From assembly GCF_037975245.1 (NCBI RefSeq), contig NC_092566.1, forward strand, positions 4,712,001 through 4,776,000: DNA of 64,000 nt. The letters are read 5' to 3'. Made by a program: the position numbers and the translations under genes. This document shows positions 23,301 through 31,505 of the stretch, piece by piece. Numbering within the stretch: position 1 is the first letter of the stretch; each line of letters starts with the position of its first letter. A model generated the notes under the pieces. It was not told where the DNA came from, did not search any database, and was given only the letters and a program-made list of their open reading frames with translations. Source of the stretch: Apostichopus japonicus (Eukaryota > Echinodermata > Holothuroidea > Aspidochirotida > Stichopodidae).

Positions 23301-25614
23301 CAATCTCTGCCACAAAATGTTCCGTCATTCTGCTGTCATGGAAAGTACCGTTAGATTATCTCCCGTTACTTTACGACCTGCAGCTCAGCTATGAAGCCCT
23401 GTCGTCGTTTACATAAGTGAATCGGTCCAGTTTCACCCTGTCGAGTTTTTCTCAAGACAGTTAATATCGTGCCGTGAGAGGATAATACTCCATTACCCCT
23501 GTCTTTTTATTGTATGTTCACAGGTCCTACTTTATTAGAGAGAATTGCTAGCGAGAAGAGAACTTCCAAGTACGGATCAGATGTAAGTTTGAGGTTTTTA
23601 TACTTTCTTTTGGTTTGATGCCATCATATTTTGTTTCACCATGGCAACCATGGACTTATAACTTACATTGATGAAAGATATTAAATGTGATCATATTAAA
23701 ACAAAAGATGTCCAGGTGACATGATATGGAGGATCAAGTCAATTTTGTATCGTTAGCACTCGTGTACAAAAGCAGTGCGGGATTTAGACCCCGTGGGGCC
23801 AGGGGTGGCACGTCAGGTTTGATGGGCCCATCATCCACAGACATTAAAATACACAGCAAATGTTCCAAATTTACACATCAAAGTCACTTTATTTTGCAGG
23901 TTATTGCAACAGAAAAAGTTATGCATACATACATAGAAAGGTTAATTCAATGTCATGTTCACAGTCTGGAACACTGGAAGTGAAGGTTAAAGGTCATTTA
24001 GGGGTCACTTACACTATGTGAAATGTATCTTTCCTCTTTCCCAGAAAAAGAGGACATTTTCTTGAAAGTTGATTATAATATTTCTTGGGCAGTGCTTCTT
24101 TTGGGGATTTTGGACAAGGATTTTGGATCCAAGGTCATTAGAGGTCAAAACCTGGAAATATATTAATCAATATATATATATATGATGGTGGCAAGTTTTA
24201 AAGTCATCTCCCTAGTTGCTGTTCTGCAATGGTAGGCCTACACTATTATTGGCAACACAAAAGGAGGGGAATGACCTAACTTGTTTTTTGTTGGGACAGG
24301 TGGAAAAGACAAACAAAGTTGCAAACCACCATCTGTAGTGACAATGTGATACTCATTCATTTCAATATCAGAGCGTACATAGCTGGAACAATATTTGCAT
24401 CAATTCAAAAGGTTTGAGCTACTGCACAAGTGATGCTGTGATGTAATTATTATATTTTTGTACCCTCTGGCTCTGACAGAGGCACCCCAGGCAATTGCCC
24501 CTTTTGTCCCCTTGTAGATCCAGCACTGTACATAAGTCTCATAAGGTGCTCTAGTATGACCAACCACAATTGCTTGGTGAAGTTGCTGACTGATGCACTA
24601 ACAGGGACTGATAGATTCTGATAGCTTTATCCCTGTACAGTACAACGTTGTAAGCACTAACAGGGATTGAAGACTGCTGATAGCTTTATCCCAACGTTGT
24701 GGATTTGGTCTTTTCCTCACAGTAGAGGGGTGGGGGTGACAGAATGGAGATGTGAATGCTGAATTGGTCTACAGTACAACAGAAGCATATCGACAGGTTT
24801 AAACCAAACAAATAGATTTGGTTTGGAAACAGCAGGTTCATTCCATAAAACATTCTGTATGATGAATGAAATGATAAGCTCATTAGGGGTCAGAGGGGAA
24901 TGAGAGGTCAAGATGAAAGCACTGTGTCGGTGACTCCCTCTGTGTAAAAGGACTATTACTGTTTCTTGTAATATCAATGTAAATTTATTTATTTCTCAGG
25001 AAGCATTTCTGGAGCTCATGTCTGAGGCTGACGCCCTTAGTGTTGACAAGCTCCAACTGACCATGGATTTGCCCCATAGAGGAGGAGAAGATGAAGGAGG
25101 AGAGGATGGAATAAGAGAGGATGGAATAGAAGAGGATGTAGGAGATGAGGATGAGAAAGTTGACCCGTATGCAACGTTCCTTCATATTTCCAAAAAGAGC
25201 CCAGAACCAAATTCGGCTGTATCAGACACCGATGATGATGATGACTCCAAGGTAGATACCCTAGAGGGGTACGACAACCACGCATTCTTGCAGGAAGACA
25301 AAGCCCCAGGCGCCATTCTGGAAGACCACACCAAGGGGGAGACCGACACAGATGACATGTTGGGGACCAGAGAGAGTCGCCAAGAGGGTCAAGCAGAGGG
25401 GGCAGAGGACAGAGTAGAGGGTAACGATGAAGAGGCGGGAAGAGGCAACGACTCGGGGGAGAAGAGTGACGGGGGGTCAGATGCAGATGGGGACAGAGGG
25501 GGAACTCTGAATAATAAAGTAGACAGCATAGAACAAGCAGAGAAGATCAGTATGAACGGTGGCATACAGAGAGAAGAGAGTTTGGAGATAGATGCAAAAG
25601 TGACCACTCTCTGA
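1416..25614 (+). CDS. cadherin-superfamily transmembrane protein (3' 24 exons; N-terminus outside window)
   Basis: Calcium-dependent adhesion receptor at the cell surface. Exons with AG/GT borders: 1416-1553, 2627-2741, 2960-3271, 4156-4313, 5166-5364, 6298-6515, 7817-7954, 8623-8721, 10017-10161, 11678-11961, 12714-12848, 13670-13788, 14209-14303, 15377-15553, 16047-16216, 17211-17399, 18372-18451, 19413-19472, 19864-19947, 21334-21474, 22024-22065, 22819-22862, 23524-23582, 25000-25614. All phases join and the total is 3816 bases, giving 1271 residues plus a TGA stop. Diagnostic motifs are DIDDKVPEF, ADNNDAPNF, TDVNEFAPTF and TDVNDNSPIL at repeat ends, and ATDEDLSPNN and ATDQDGSDEN inside repeats. 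One transmembrane segment and a tail of about 250 residues follow. The first exon opens in mid-repeat, so 5' exons are missing. The layout resembles the long non-classical cadherins (CDH23/PCDH15/CDHR kind) more than classical ones, and no catenin-binding region is visible. The orthologue is not identified. The exon 2 acceptor has a weak pyrimidine tract. Confidence 0.88.
1815..1884 (+). repeat. short dispersed repeat, copy 1 (about 70 bp)
   Basis: The segment containing CTCGCGAAGAAGCCTCATTG and continuing to CTGACCGAAGT recurs almost unchanged at 55262-55337, also after TAGATCCT. It has no coding frame in common with its flanks. The identity of the family is unknown to me. Confidence 0.75.
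2174..2506 (+). repeat. dispersed repeat R1, copy 1 (about 330 bp)
   Basis: Begins at TGAAGACTCGCGCACAAAGA and ends near TTTTGGGGC. The same sequence, with scattered substitutions and small indels, is at 9037-9368 in another intron of the same gene and in the same orientation. I see no terminal inverted repeat and no obvious tRNA promoter boxes. Family unknown. Confidence 0.8.
3272..4155 (+). other. cadherin intron, low complexity at its 3' end
   Basis: No exon seen. A G-run lies near 3452-3475. About 3955-4135 is an almost pure A/T stretch rich in TTAAAATA words, directly before the acceptor of exon 4. Confidence 0.6.
4314..5165 (+). other. cadherin intron, no recognisable feature
   Basis: Nothing but unique-looking AT-rich sequence was found. 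A 108-codon minus-strand frame (4678-5004) resembles no family known to me and I do not call it. Confidence 0.5.
5365..6297 (+). other. cadherin intron, no recognisable feature
   Basis: There is a small GTTGCATGTTG tandem near 5465-5490. The rest is unremarkable. The acceptor of exon 6 follows a long T/C tract. Confidence 0.5.
6516..7816 (+). other. cadherin intron, no recognisable feature
   Basis: About 1.3 kb without an exon that I can support. The direct repeat AGGTGCCCCCAACA at 7223 and 7257 is the only local structure. Confidence 0.5.
9037..9368 (+). repeat. dispersed repeat R1, copy 2 (about 330 bp)
   Basis: Second copy of the repeat at 2174-2506, in the same orientation, in the intron between exons 8 and 9. 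Both copies keep AACACAGTGTACATAGCAGC in the middle and the AAACTTCACTTGCAAGC-like end. Confidence 0.8.
10618..11652 (+). repeat. 17-bp minisatellite with higher-order structure
   Basis: About 1 kb of tandem copies of a 17-base unit, TTGTACTCACTCACCAG, with variants (TTGAACTTATAAA..., TTATACT..., CAATTGTACT). Longer blocks start with CACAGCATGCCTTACTCAT at about 11017, 11164 and 11379, and with TCATACTATGCCTTACTCA at about 11278, 11492 and 11591, so larger units have themselves been duplicated. It lies in the intron between exons 9 and 10 and ends about 25 bases before the exon 10 acceptor. Because 17 is not a multiple of 3, all three frames stay open; the long predicted reading frames here are artefacts. 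Confidence 0.93.
11962..12713 (+). other. cadherin intron, no recognisable feature
   Basis: Two C-rich patches (about 12030-12065 and 12570-12615). No exon or mobile element recognised. Confidence 0.5.
12849..13669 (+). other. cadherin intron with a short direct repeat
   Basis: GACAAAGATCGTTAGTGATGA (about 12880) recurs as a near copy about 68 bases later. Three GTGCTGGGCGG-like words occur at about 13186-13265. No exon found. Confidence 0.5.
14315..14790 (+). repeat. tandem repeat, about 19/38-bp unit
   Basis: Roughly two dozen half-units alternate between ATAACCCACACGGTTCGAG and ATAACCTACATGGTTCAAC with substitutions, in the intron after exon 13. The paired arrangement gives a basic 19-base and a composite 38-base period. 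It starts only 12 bases after the donor of exon 13. Confidence 0.9.
14791..15376 (+). other. cadherin intron, no recognisable feature
   Basis: No repeat or exon recognised. The acceptor of exon 14 (CTCCTCACAG) was chosen because it is the only nearby AG that keeps the incoming phase 1. Confidence 0.5.
16784..17154 (+). mobile_element. hAT-like non-autonomous element, 371 bp, with 8-bp TSD
   Basis: Left end CAGTGGCAGAGCTAGGGG; right end GGGGCGTC-type sequence ending GCCCCGCCACTG, inverted with few mismatches over about 12 bases. It is flanked by an exact 8-base duplication GAAAGGTT (16776-16783 and 17155-17162). An 8-base duplication and a CAGTGGC terminus are hallmarks of hAT transposons. 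It has no coding capacity. It inserted only 56 bases upstream of cadherin exon 16. A related, truncated copy is at about 55640-55830. Confidence 0.85.
17400..18371 (+). other. cadherin intron with a coding-like remnant
   Basis: No phase-compatible exon found. About 18055-18120 reads as an open stretch containing GIYSPDENAGRETVVFH, but it lacks flanking splice sites of the required phase. Exon 16 joins exon 17 directly to give DATLRLRVMSNED. Confidence 0.4.
18372..19947 (+). CDS. cadherin membrane-proximal domain exons
   Basis: Exons 18372-18451, 19413-19472 and 19864-19947 encode about 75 residues between the last cadherin repeat and the membrane. Motifs include IQDCFPTGTKVLYERED and ALWLYGVDLNEEDF. 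In CDH23, PCDH15 and related long cadherins this position is occupied by a ferredoxin-like membrane-adjacent domain with alternating strands and helices. The length and the late V-D-L-N-E-E segment fit that idea, but the match is inference from position and pattern, not from a recognised signature. Confidence 0.6.
18452..19412 (+). other. cadherin intron, no recognisable feature
   Basis: About 960 bases without repeats or exons that I can name. Confidence 0.5.
19948..21333 (+). other. cadherin intron, no recognisable feature
   Basis: C-rich patches at about 19975-20000 and 20125-20165; otherwise no recognisable element. The acceptor of the transmembrane exon follows a strong T-rich tract. 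Confidence 0.5.
21334..21474 (+). CDS. cadherin transmembrane exon
   Basis: Forty-seven codons: a short extracellular piece with one cysteine (HWYGSCGEKEETG), then a hydrophobic run of about 24 residues starting IAVFLLAVMIFIAS and ending at LLCSYQR. The single helix followed by R/K-containing sequence sets the orientation: repeats outside, tail inside. Confidence 0.9.
21475..22023 (+). other. cadherin intron, no recognisable feature
   Basis: A partial echo of the preceding exon end (CTGCAGTTTTCAAAGGAAAGA near 21560 versus TGCAGTTATCAAAGGTAAGA) suggests a small local duplication of the donor region. Nothing else seen. Confidence 0.45.
22024..25614 (+). CDS. cadherin cytoplasmic tail exons
   Basis: Exons 22024-22065, 22819-22862, 23524-23582 and 25000-25614 encode a tail of about 250 residues. 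The first three small exons are charged and serine-rich. The last exon has a very acidic Gly/Glu/Asp tract encoded by GGAGGAGA-type repeats (25080-25160), a YDNHAF motif, then low-complexity Glu/Asp/Gly/Ser sequence. The protein ends in V-T-T-L, which fits a class I PDZ ligand (S/T-x-hydrophobic). No catenin-binding signature is visible. Confidence 0.8.
22341..22504. repeat. long imperfect hairpin (foldback/MITE-like)
   Basis: Left arm begins ACAAATAATGAATGGTTTCC and right arm ends CATAACCATTCATTATTTGT. The arms pair over roughly 75 bases around TTCCATTCAAC...GTTGAATGGAA, with a short central loop. ATTTTATACAAC (22120) and GTTGTATAAAA (22331) form a further inverted pair, so the full element may be about 22110-22510. 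It lies in a cadherin intron. Confidence 0.75.
23773..24528 (+). mobile_element. hAT-like non-autonomous element, 756 bp
   Basis: Left end CAGTGCGGGATTTAGA; the right end read on the other strand is CAGTGCTGGATCTACA (13 of 16 identical). Flanks are TACAAAAG (23765-23772) and TACATAAG (24529-24536), an 8-base duplication with one change. It is in the last cadherin intron. No transposase frame is present. A TA microsatellite at about 24170-24183 is inside it. Confidence 0.75.
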
Positions 25615-26510
25615 GTTTTGAGTCGCGGGGGGGGGGGGGGGTGGAGTGAAGAGGATGCAGCAAGCTATATCGAACAGTTTAAATGGAACTTAAAAAATTT
25701 GAGAATTTTTTTTTATTTGTCAACTTTTTTGGTGGAATGATTTTTAGAGATTGAGATCATGAATTTTGGCTGAAATGATTACTGATGTTGGTGGGAATTA
25801 GTTTGCCAATGATGCCAATCTATACAATCACCTGTCTTGTGTGTGCAGAAGGTGAGAGTGATGTGGGGGGAGGGGGTGGGAATAGAAACTTCAGATTTGG
25901 ATGAACAAAATAAGAACACATGTCTATTTGGGCTTTAATATTTTTTAGTCTTCTCTTATTAGGTCTTTCTGAGTATACCAACAAGTTTGTGGTGTTAATT
26001 TCAATATTTGAAAATTCAAGTTTTTTTTTTAACATATATATTTATAGTTTATATACATAACATTTCATTAAACAATTTTGATTCCTTGTCAAAGGTGAAA
26101 TGAACTTTTGTGATTACTGATGATGTATGTTGTTGGGAACTAGTTTGCAAGCTTTAAAGCTTTATTTTAAAATTGAAGGAAATATGGATGGATGTAGGAC
26201 AGGGAGGTTAATGACCTTTGGGGTACATCCATCCCTGAAATGGTGCCAATAAATACAATCATCGGTCTTGTGTGTGCAGAAGGTGAGGGTGGTGGGTGGA
26301 GACTTCAAATTCTGGTCAGAGGAACCAAAAATGAATAAATTTCTATTTGTGATGTAAATTATTTTATCTTAGGTATTTCTGTACATACCAAAGAGTTCTT
26401 TGTGTAATAATTTCAATAAATAAAAATTCATTTTACATTTATATTTATATGCATAACATTAGTAAAATAATTTTGATTCCTTGCCAAAGGTGAAATGGAC
26501 GTATCTGATT
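25615..26510 (+). other. cadherin 3' flank / probable 3' UTR with a tandem duplication
   Basis: A G-run follows the stop codon (about 25626-25642). Two similar blocks of about 400 bases follow (about 25770-26095 and 26096-26500). Both contain CTTGTGTGTGCAGAAGGTGAG and TTTTGATTCCTTG-CAAAGGTGAAATG in the same order. AATAAA is at 26248-26253 and 26415-26420, so polyadenylation could occur at either. Which bases are transcribed cannot be told from the sequence. Confidence 0.6.
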
Positions 26511-27229
26511 GTTACGTCCCCAGTGGTGCCTTAGCTTGTAAACTTGATGGATACTCACCCTGTGGAGCTTGCATGAACTTCATACTCTGATTTTTGAAGT
26601 GCTGAGGTCAAAGGTCATTCAAGGTTATCAATTGCCACATACGACAGTTTCAATCAGTTTGTGTCCGCAAGTAACTTTAACAAATATCTCTGTAATATTC
26701 AAGGGAGCATGAAATGAAGATAACTTTGTAGACTACATCTATGCAAAACCTCTCAAATTACTTTCTGAGTTTAATACGTTGTCTGGAGTCAAAAAAATAA
26801 CCTCCATGACTTTGTCCATTTTTTTTTTTATCGAATGAGCTATAAAATAATAAATGTGATTTGCTACAAGCATTTTATACAATTTTCATTTTTCAAAGAT
26901 ATGAAGGTATACTATCTTTTTTCCCCAAATGAATTCTATTTCAGTGCCAGTGAAAATCGTTAAAATACTTTCAGCACTTCTTTGGCAATGTTCGGCTCTT
27001 TGCTTCATACTCTGTAAGTTTTAAGATTTCCATGTTATTTGAGACATTAAAACCCTATCGCGATGTTGTTATACAGTTAAATAAATAAGTTAATAATAGG
27101 CTTAGACCACTTTCCACATCCATTGCTAAAGTAAGTCCTCCTTATGTTTTGGTTTCGATGATAATCGTAACCAATGCAGTCACTATGGCGCATTCACTTG
27201 TGTTTGTGACGCCCAGCTTAAATACGATA
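26511..27229. other. intergenic, no recognisable feature
   Basis: AT-rich unique-looking sequence; no gene or element recognised. Confidence 0.5.
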
Positions 27230-27975
27230 TCTCAAGATAGGAACCATGGATATTTTCCATTCTGCATATGCGGAGGGTCACCAGACGTCAAACACTGAAA
27301 ATCTTGTAAACACTATATCTCAAGTTAGGATGCAAGACTACTTTTCATACTTGGCATGTGGATGCATTATAGTGAGTAGGACTAACTGTCTTTGGTGGAG
27401 GGCAAAGGTCACCAGAGGTCAAATACTTCATACTTATCATGTGATCATGCGTCACACTGAGAAAAAGAAGCCTATTGTTTGTCGTGGAGGTCAAATGTCA
27501 TCTGAAGTCACTAGATGTCAAACACTGAAAACATTTTAAACATGGTATCTCAAGATAGCAATCATGGATACTTTTCATACTTGGTATGTCGATATGTCAC
27601 ATTGAGAGTAAGAACCCTGTTGTTTTTGGTGGAGGTCAAAGGTCACCAGAGGTCAAACACTGAAAACCTTGTAAACACTATATCTCAAGAGAGGAAGCAT
27701 GGAGACTTTTCATGTGGATGCGTTATATTGAGTAGTAGAACTCTGCTCTTTTTCAAGTTAGTGAAGGTCATCTGAGGTCACCATAGTTCCATTCTTGAGA
27801 ACCTTGTAAACACGATAGCTCAAGTTAAGGAAGCACGGATATTTCTCATACTTGACATGTGGATGCGTTATATTGAATAGAAGAACTCACTTATTTTTAG
27901 TGGAGGTCAAAAGTCATCTGGGTAACCTGTGGTCAAAGTTTGAAAACGTTTTTAAATATGATATCTCATGGTAGA
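27230..27975 (+). repeat. tandem array, units of about 130-140 bp, rich in AGGTCA half-sites
   Basis: About six degenerate units run GGTCACCAGAGGTCAAACAC, then CTTGTAAACACTATATCTCAAG, CATGGATACTTTTCATACTTG and GCATGTGGATGCG-TATATTGAG. Unit starts are near 27278, 27409, 27489, 27635, 27767 and 27905; the 27409 unit is shortened. The unit has no conserved reading frame. Confidence 0.8.
27633..27655 (+). promoter_or_regulatory. perfect DR1-type nuclear-receptor site inside the tandem array
   Basis: AGGTCA-A-AGGTCA at 27633-27645, followed four bases later by a third AGGTCA (27650-27655). DR1 is the spacing bound by HNF4- and RXR-type receptors. It may be only a by-product of the repeat sequence; no promoter was located here. 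Confidence 0.35.
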
Positions 27976-28265
27976 AATCAGGACATTTATATTATAAGAG
28001 CTATTTCTAGTGCACAAGCAGAAGTCTATTGTAAGGAAGTCATCGAAACTGCATTTTTGCAATCTGGCTTAACATGTAATAAAAAGGGTGGGGGTGGGGC
28101 AGTGGGGTCTAGTTTGATTAATATTTTGAGTGTCGCAAAGATAGTATTTCATGCGAATATTACGACACCGATCAGTCCTACAACAATGTAACAAGTAAGC
28201 ATACTTTCAATTTGTATCATCACAATAGCCGCTGTCTAATTAAACAAAAGTTGTAATTACATTAC

Positions 28266-28440
28266 AATTTCATGTCCTTATTGGACCATAATTTTACAGT
28301 GGTTGGTTTCACGGAAACTTGGTTTTCATGCTCAGTGATATACCCCCTTAATTCCACATTGATAACTATACCCATATTGAAAAGCATCGGCCCTCCAAAA
28401 GAGGCGGCGGCGGTGTTTGTAAATAAATTGTAAATACCTT
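28266..28440 (+). mobile_element. LINE endonuclease-domain remnant
   Basis: From 28266 the frame reads MSLLDHNFTVVGFTETWF, matching the typical start of an APE-type endonuclease in CR1-like LINE ORF2 (hydrophobic strand then T/S-E-T-W). About 28395-28415, in a shifted frame, gives KRGGGGV, the next usual landmark. Frames are broken and the rest of the ORF is absent, so this is a dead fragment. Confidence 0.5.
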
Positions 28441-30404
28441 TTTTCTTTTCAACCCAGGGAGACCTCCGCGGCATTGTTAAACCATGTATAGGTATTAAGA
28501 GGACTTCCCCTTTCATTGTATATTTGTGAGAAAACAAATAAATCAAATCAATTCCAATCTTATATTAGTCAATAGTACTCGGTGTAGGTTTGCCATCCGA
28601 TTCGGAATCTATAAATAAATCATTTTAAACCAAATCGTAGAAATGATTGTTCAATCGTCATTCAGTTCCCGCATCTGAATAGACTAGTTCACTGAGCCTA
28701 GCTGTAATTATCCATTGTATTACTCTGCCGAGTTCACCCAGTCGTTACGTTGTGAAGTTGGGTTTTGTGTATACTTCTCCCTAACTAGTAACCATGCATA
28801 TGTGTAGCATCCCATCAACACGTACAAAGGAATCTTTAATGTCTGGTTTTAAACGATGGCGGCCGTGATGTAACAGAGAAGATTCATCGGCATGAAGACA
28901 GGTAGCTTACGGTTATGATTTTATTATGTGGGTCGTAGAAAATGCCTCTTAAATTGAATTTACAGGATAAAGTAGCCTACTCAGCGCGATTCAGTCCCTC
29001 CAATTACCTACTCAACAGAAACAAATCGTGTTAACGGTAAGTGCAATCTTTCAAATATCATTCAAGTCGAAACAGTAGCGTAGCTATAGAAGGGGGTGGG
29101 GGACGGGATGGGGGGTAGGAGTACCAGACATTTTCGGGGAGAGCCGAAAAGTAATAATAAAATTGGCAAAAAGTTAAATATATAGCTTTGATTTATAACA
29201 TTAATTACTGGAGAGGCTGCTGGTTTCTATAGCATGGTCGGAGCTGCTTCTCAACAAGGTTTTTTCCTCATTAACCATATTTAGCATAGAACGATATTTC
29301 TCTGGACCACAGTGATACTTAGTCAAAGTTCCATGCGTCTCATGGAACTTGATTGTCATCTTTAATGAAAGATAAAACACATCTCCACTTTAATTGGTCA
29401 CTGGGATACTGGATACTCTTATGGAGGAATAATGTATTTTTTAACGGAAGTCCTTCATATCGTTATATGGACAGTGCTGTAGCCTAACCAATGAAAGCAC
29501 GCGCCTCCCCCCCCCCCCCCTTTTTTTGGGCAAATGGCTTACATTTTATAACACGCAAATTCGTAATGACAAATTTAGTTAAAACGATGGAAATGGTAGC
29601 ATCACTTTGCATCTTAGCCCTCTTATCGAAACAACATTTCCTCAAGGAGGACACTCCTCCCAAATACGGACGTCCGCCAAAAAAACAAGCCCCTCTACTG
29701 TACCTGTTGGATCCGCCACTGAGTGGATTACCATTGCACCCACTCCTCTCCCCCTAACTATTCCCTCCCTCTCATGCGACAGTTTTAAATCAGGTTCAGC
29801 ACACACATCACAATTCGAGATGGATATAGAAAAGTCTACCGTCCACACGAACATGAAATAATTATATTTTACTTGTTCTTAATTTTCTCTCTTACAGAAA
29901 ATACGTTCACAAAGTTGATAAAATCTTAGCAGTTCTGCAGTCCACCAGGCAGACAGTTGAGAATGAACGTAACTATAGCCAAGAGTTTACTGTTTACACA
30001 TACATCTCGTCGATTTGGAAGGTATTAAATAAAAATAGGACTGGTCAGTCACGGTAACTGCTTTCTTCGACTTAGCGGTAGTACGCTTGAAGCTACATCT
30101 CACCCAGTGGTCCGGTTCACTGAGTTAGTATAGAGATCAGTGGCCCGGTTCCTACAGCTTGTTAATTCTTATGCAGGATATCTCATCAATATCACCATTG
30201 TTATTACAATTCCGCCCGTCATTATATAATTACTGAAGTTATGTCATAACAAAAACCTGGCCTACGTATTATTACAGCAACATTTTCTGGGACATAAATC
30301 TTGATGACCTGAAATATATGGCAAACGATTGACGTCAGTTCTGCCGATTCAGTGATGGTTTTGCATATTCAGTGATATCGTAGTGTGAATATTCATGTAT
30401 CGCA
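28441..30404. other. intergenic; possible 5' UTR exons of the next gene
   Basis: No coding gene. Transposon-end-like pieces (CAGTAGCGTAGCTA near 29073; GGATCCGCCACTG near 29710) suggest degraded hAT copies. Possible splice signals upstream of ST1 are a donor at about 29038 (ACG/GTAAGT), an acceptor at about 29898 (CTCTTACAG) and an acceptor at about 30278 (TATTACAG); these could define non-coding 5' exons. This is speculative. Confidence 0.35.
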
Positions 30405-31505
30405 ATGTCTTCTAAACGGACTATCAAGTGTAATTCTCTTCACTTGCATTTCATAAGTCTCGTTATTGTGACTTCATTAGTGACATTTGTGGCTTTCCTG
30501 CTGACTCAAAATTTAGCCAATAAAACGTACCCAAATGAAGATATTTTAGTACACTGGAGGCCATCTTTGAATGATAACAACGTGGCGGTTTTGTTGGGAC
30601 GCCAGGAGAGAGAAAATTCCTTTCGACCATTGATATTAGTACCGACACGGTTTACCGGCAGCGATTTCTTTAGTTACGCCATTCAATCCGGAATTTCCCT
30701 ACAAGGCATAAATGTCCAAACGGTAGATCTAACCAACATCAAACTGGGAGAGAAGTCGCGACCAGATCAACATCGAAGACTCAGTGCTATATTGAGGAAC
30801 CGACCTGCAGAAAAACTCGTTTTTATTGAAAGTAATGTGTTGGATATTGGATTCAGTGAGCAAACTGCTCATTGGAAAACGTTTCAATTACCGTATATGG
30901 TAATATTACTGCGAGATCCTGTGGAAGTGTTACTATCTAACTACCACCACAAAATATACGGTAGTCGTTTGTTCCTCAATTCTATCAACATGACCTCGGA
31001 GAGTTTTAAGGAACGCGTAGCGAAACTGACGCGCAAATTTGAGAACTGCGTTCATGGCAACCACGACTGCGCCAAGGGTTTAACAGGTTCAAGTTTGATG
31101 TTAAAGGCGCTAAGTGCTCTACCGATTTCTAAGTCCCTGACGTTGAAAGAATGGGGGAATAGAGCATTGAGGGCAGCAAAGTATAATATAAATACGAGAG
31201 GTATCCTGATTGGTGTGATGGATGATTTTAAGGACCTTCCTTTCATGTTTGAACAAGTCGCGCCGAGGATCTGCAAAAATCTGGAAATGGTTATTGAGAT
31301 GATAAAGGCTCCATTTTGGACAGAACATCCACTTAATATATCAAACATCACACGGAATATTATCATGAAAAATGACGTCATGCTACGTTACGAATACCAA
31401 CTTTACAAATTTGCAAAGAGGAAATATTATAAATTAAAACAGAATTCATTTATGGAAGTTAAGAAACAAGTCACGGTTTTAGCTGAAAACTCTTCAATAT
31501 CGTAA
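30405..31505 (+). CDS. ST1: HS2ST/UST-superfamily sulfotransferase-like protein, probably inactive
   Basis: Intact single-exon frame, 366 residues. Type II membrane topology: short basic N-terminus, helix at about 14-34, then a lumenal domain, as in Golgi sulfotransferases that use PAPS. Shared with ST2/ST3 is a stem motif EDILVHWRPS (45-54). The P-loop position reads VPTRFTGSDFF (79-89), without the lysine two residues before G-S that ST4-ST6 have. The strand that should carry the catalytic histidine reads VFIESNVLDI (139-148), with no histidine. The 3'-phosphate segment LLRDPVEVLLSNYHHKIYG (168-186) keeps Arg170 and Ser178. The C215/C222 pair matches the first HS2ST disulfide; the second pair is absent. 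Family membership rests on overall order and the RDP segment; loss of activity is inference. N-glycosylation sequons (NMTS, NISN, NITR) fit a lumenal domain. Confidence 0.75.
   Translation: MSSKRTIKCNSLHLHFISLVIVTSLVTFVAFLLTQNLANKTYPNEDILVHWRPSLNDNNVAVLLGRQERENSFRPLILVPTRFTGSDFFSYAIQSGISLQGINVQTVDLTNIKLGEKSRPDQHRRLSAILRNRPAEKLVFIESNVLDIGFSEQTAHWKTFQLPYMVILLRDPVEVLLSNYHHKIYGSRLFLNSINMTSESFKERVAKLTRKFENCVHGNHDCAKGLTGSSLMLKALSALPISKSLTLKEWGNRALRAAKYNINTRGILIGVMDDFKDLPFMFEQVAPRICKNLEMVIEMIKAPFWTEHPLNISNITRNIIMKNDVMLRYEYQLYKFAKRKYYKLKQNSFMEVKKQVTVLAENSSIS

Noticed and set aside
27246-27775. Frames of 86-97 codons with repeated HQTSNTENLVNTISQ-like text
   Set aside because: They arise from the tandem array at 27230-27975; the frame is not kept between units.
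29491-29861. Overlapping frames of 84-88 codons on both strands
   Set aside because: Overlap C-rich low-complexity DNA and a transposon-end-like sequence; no family match.
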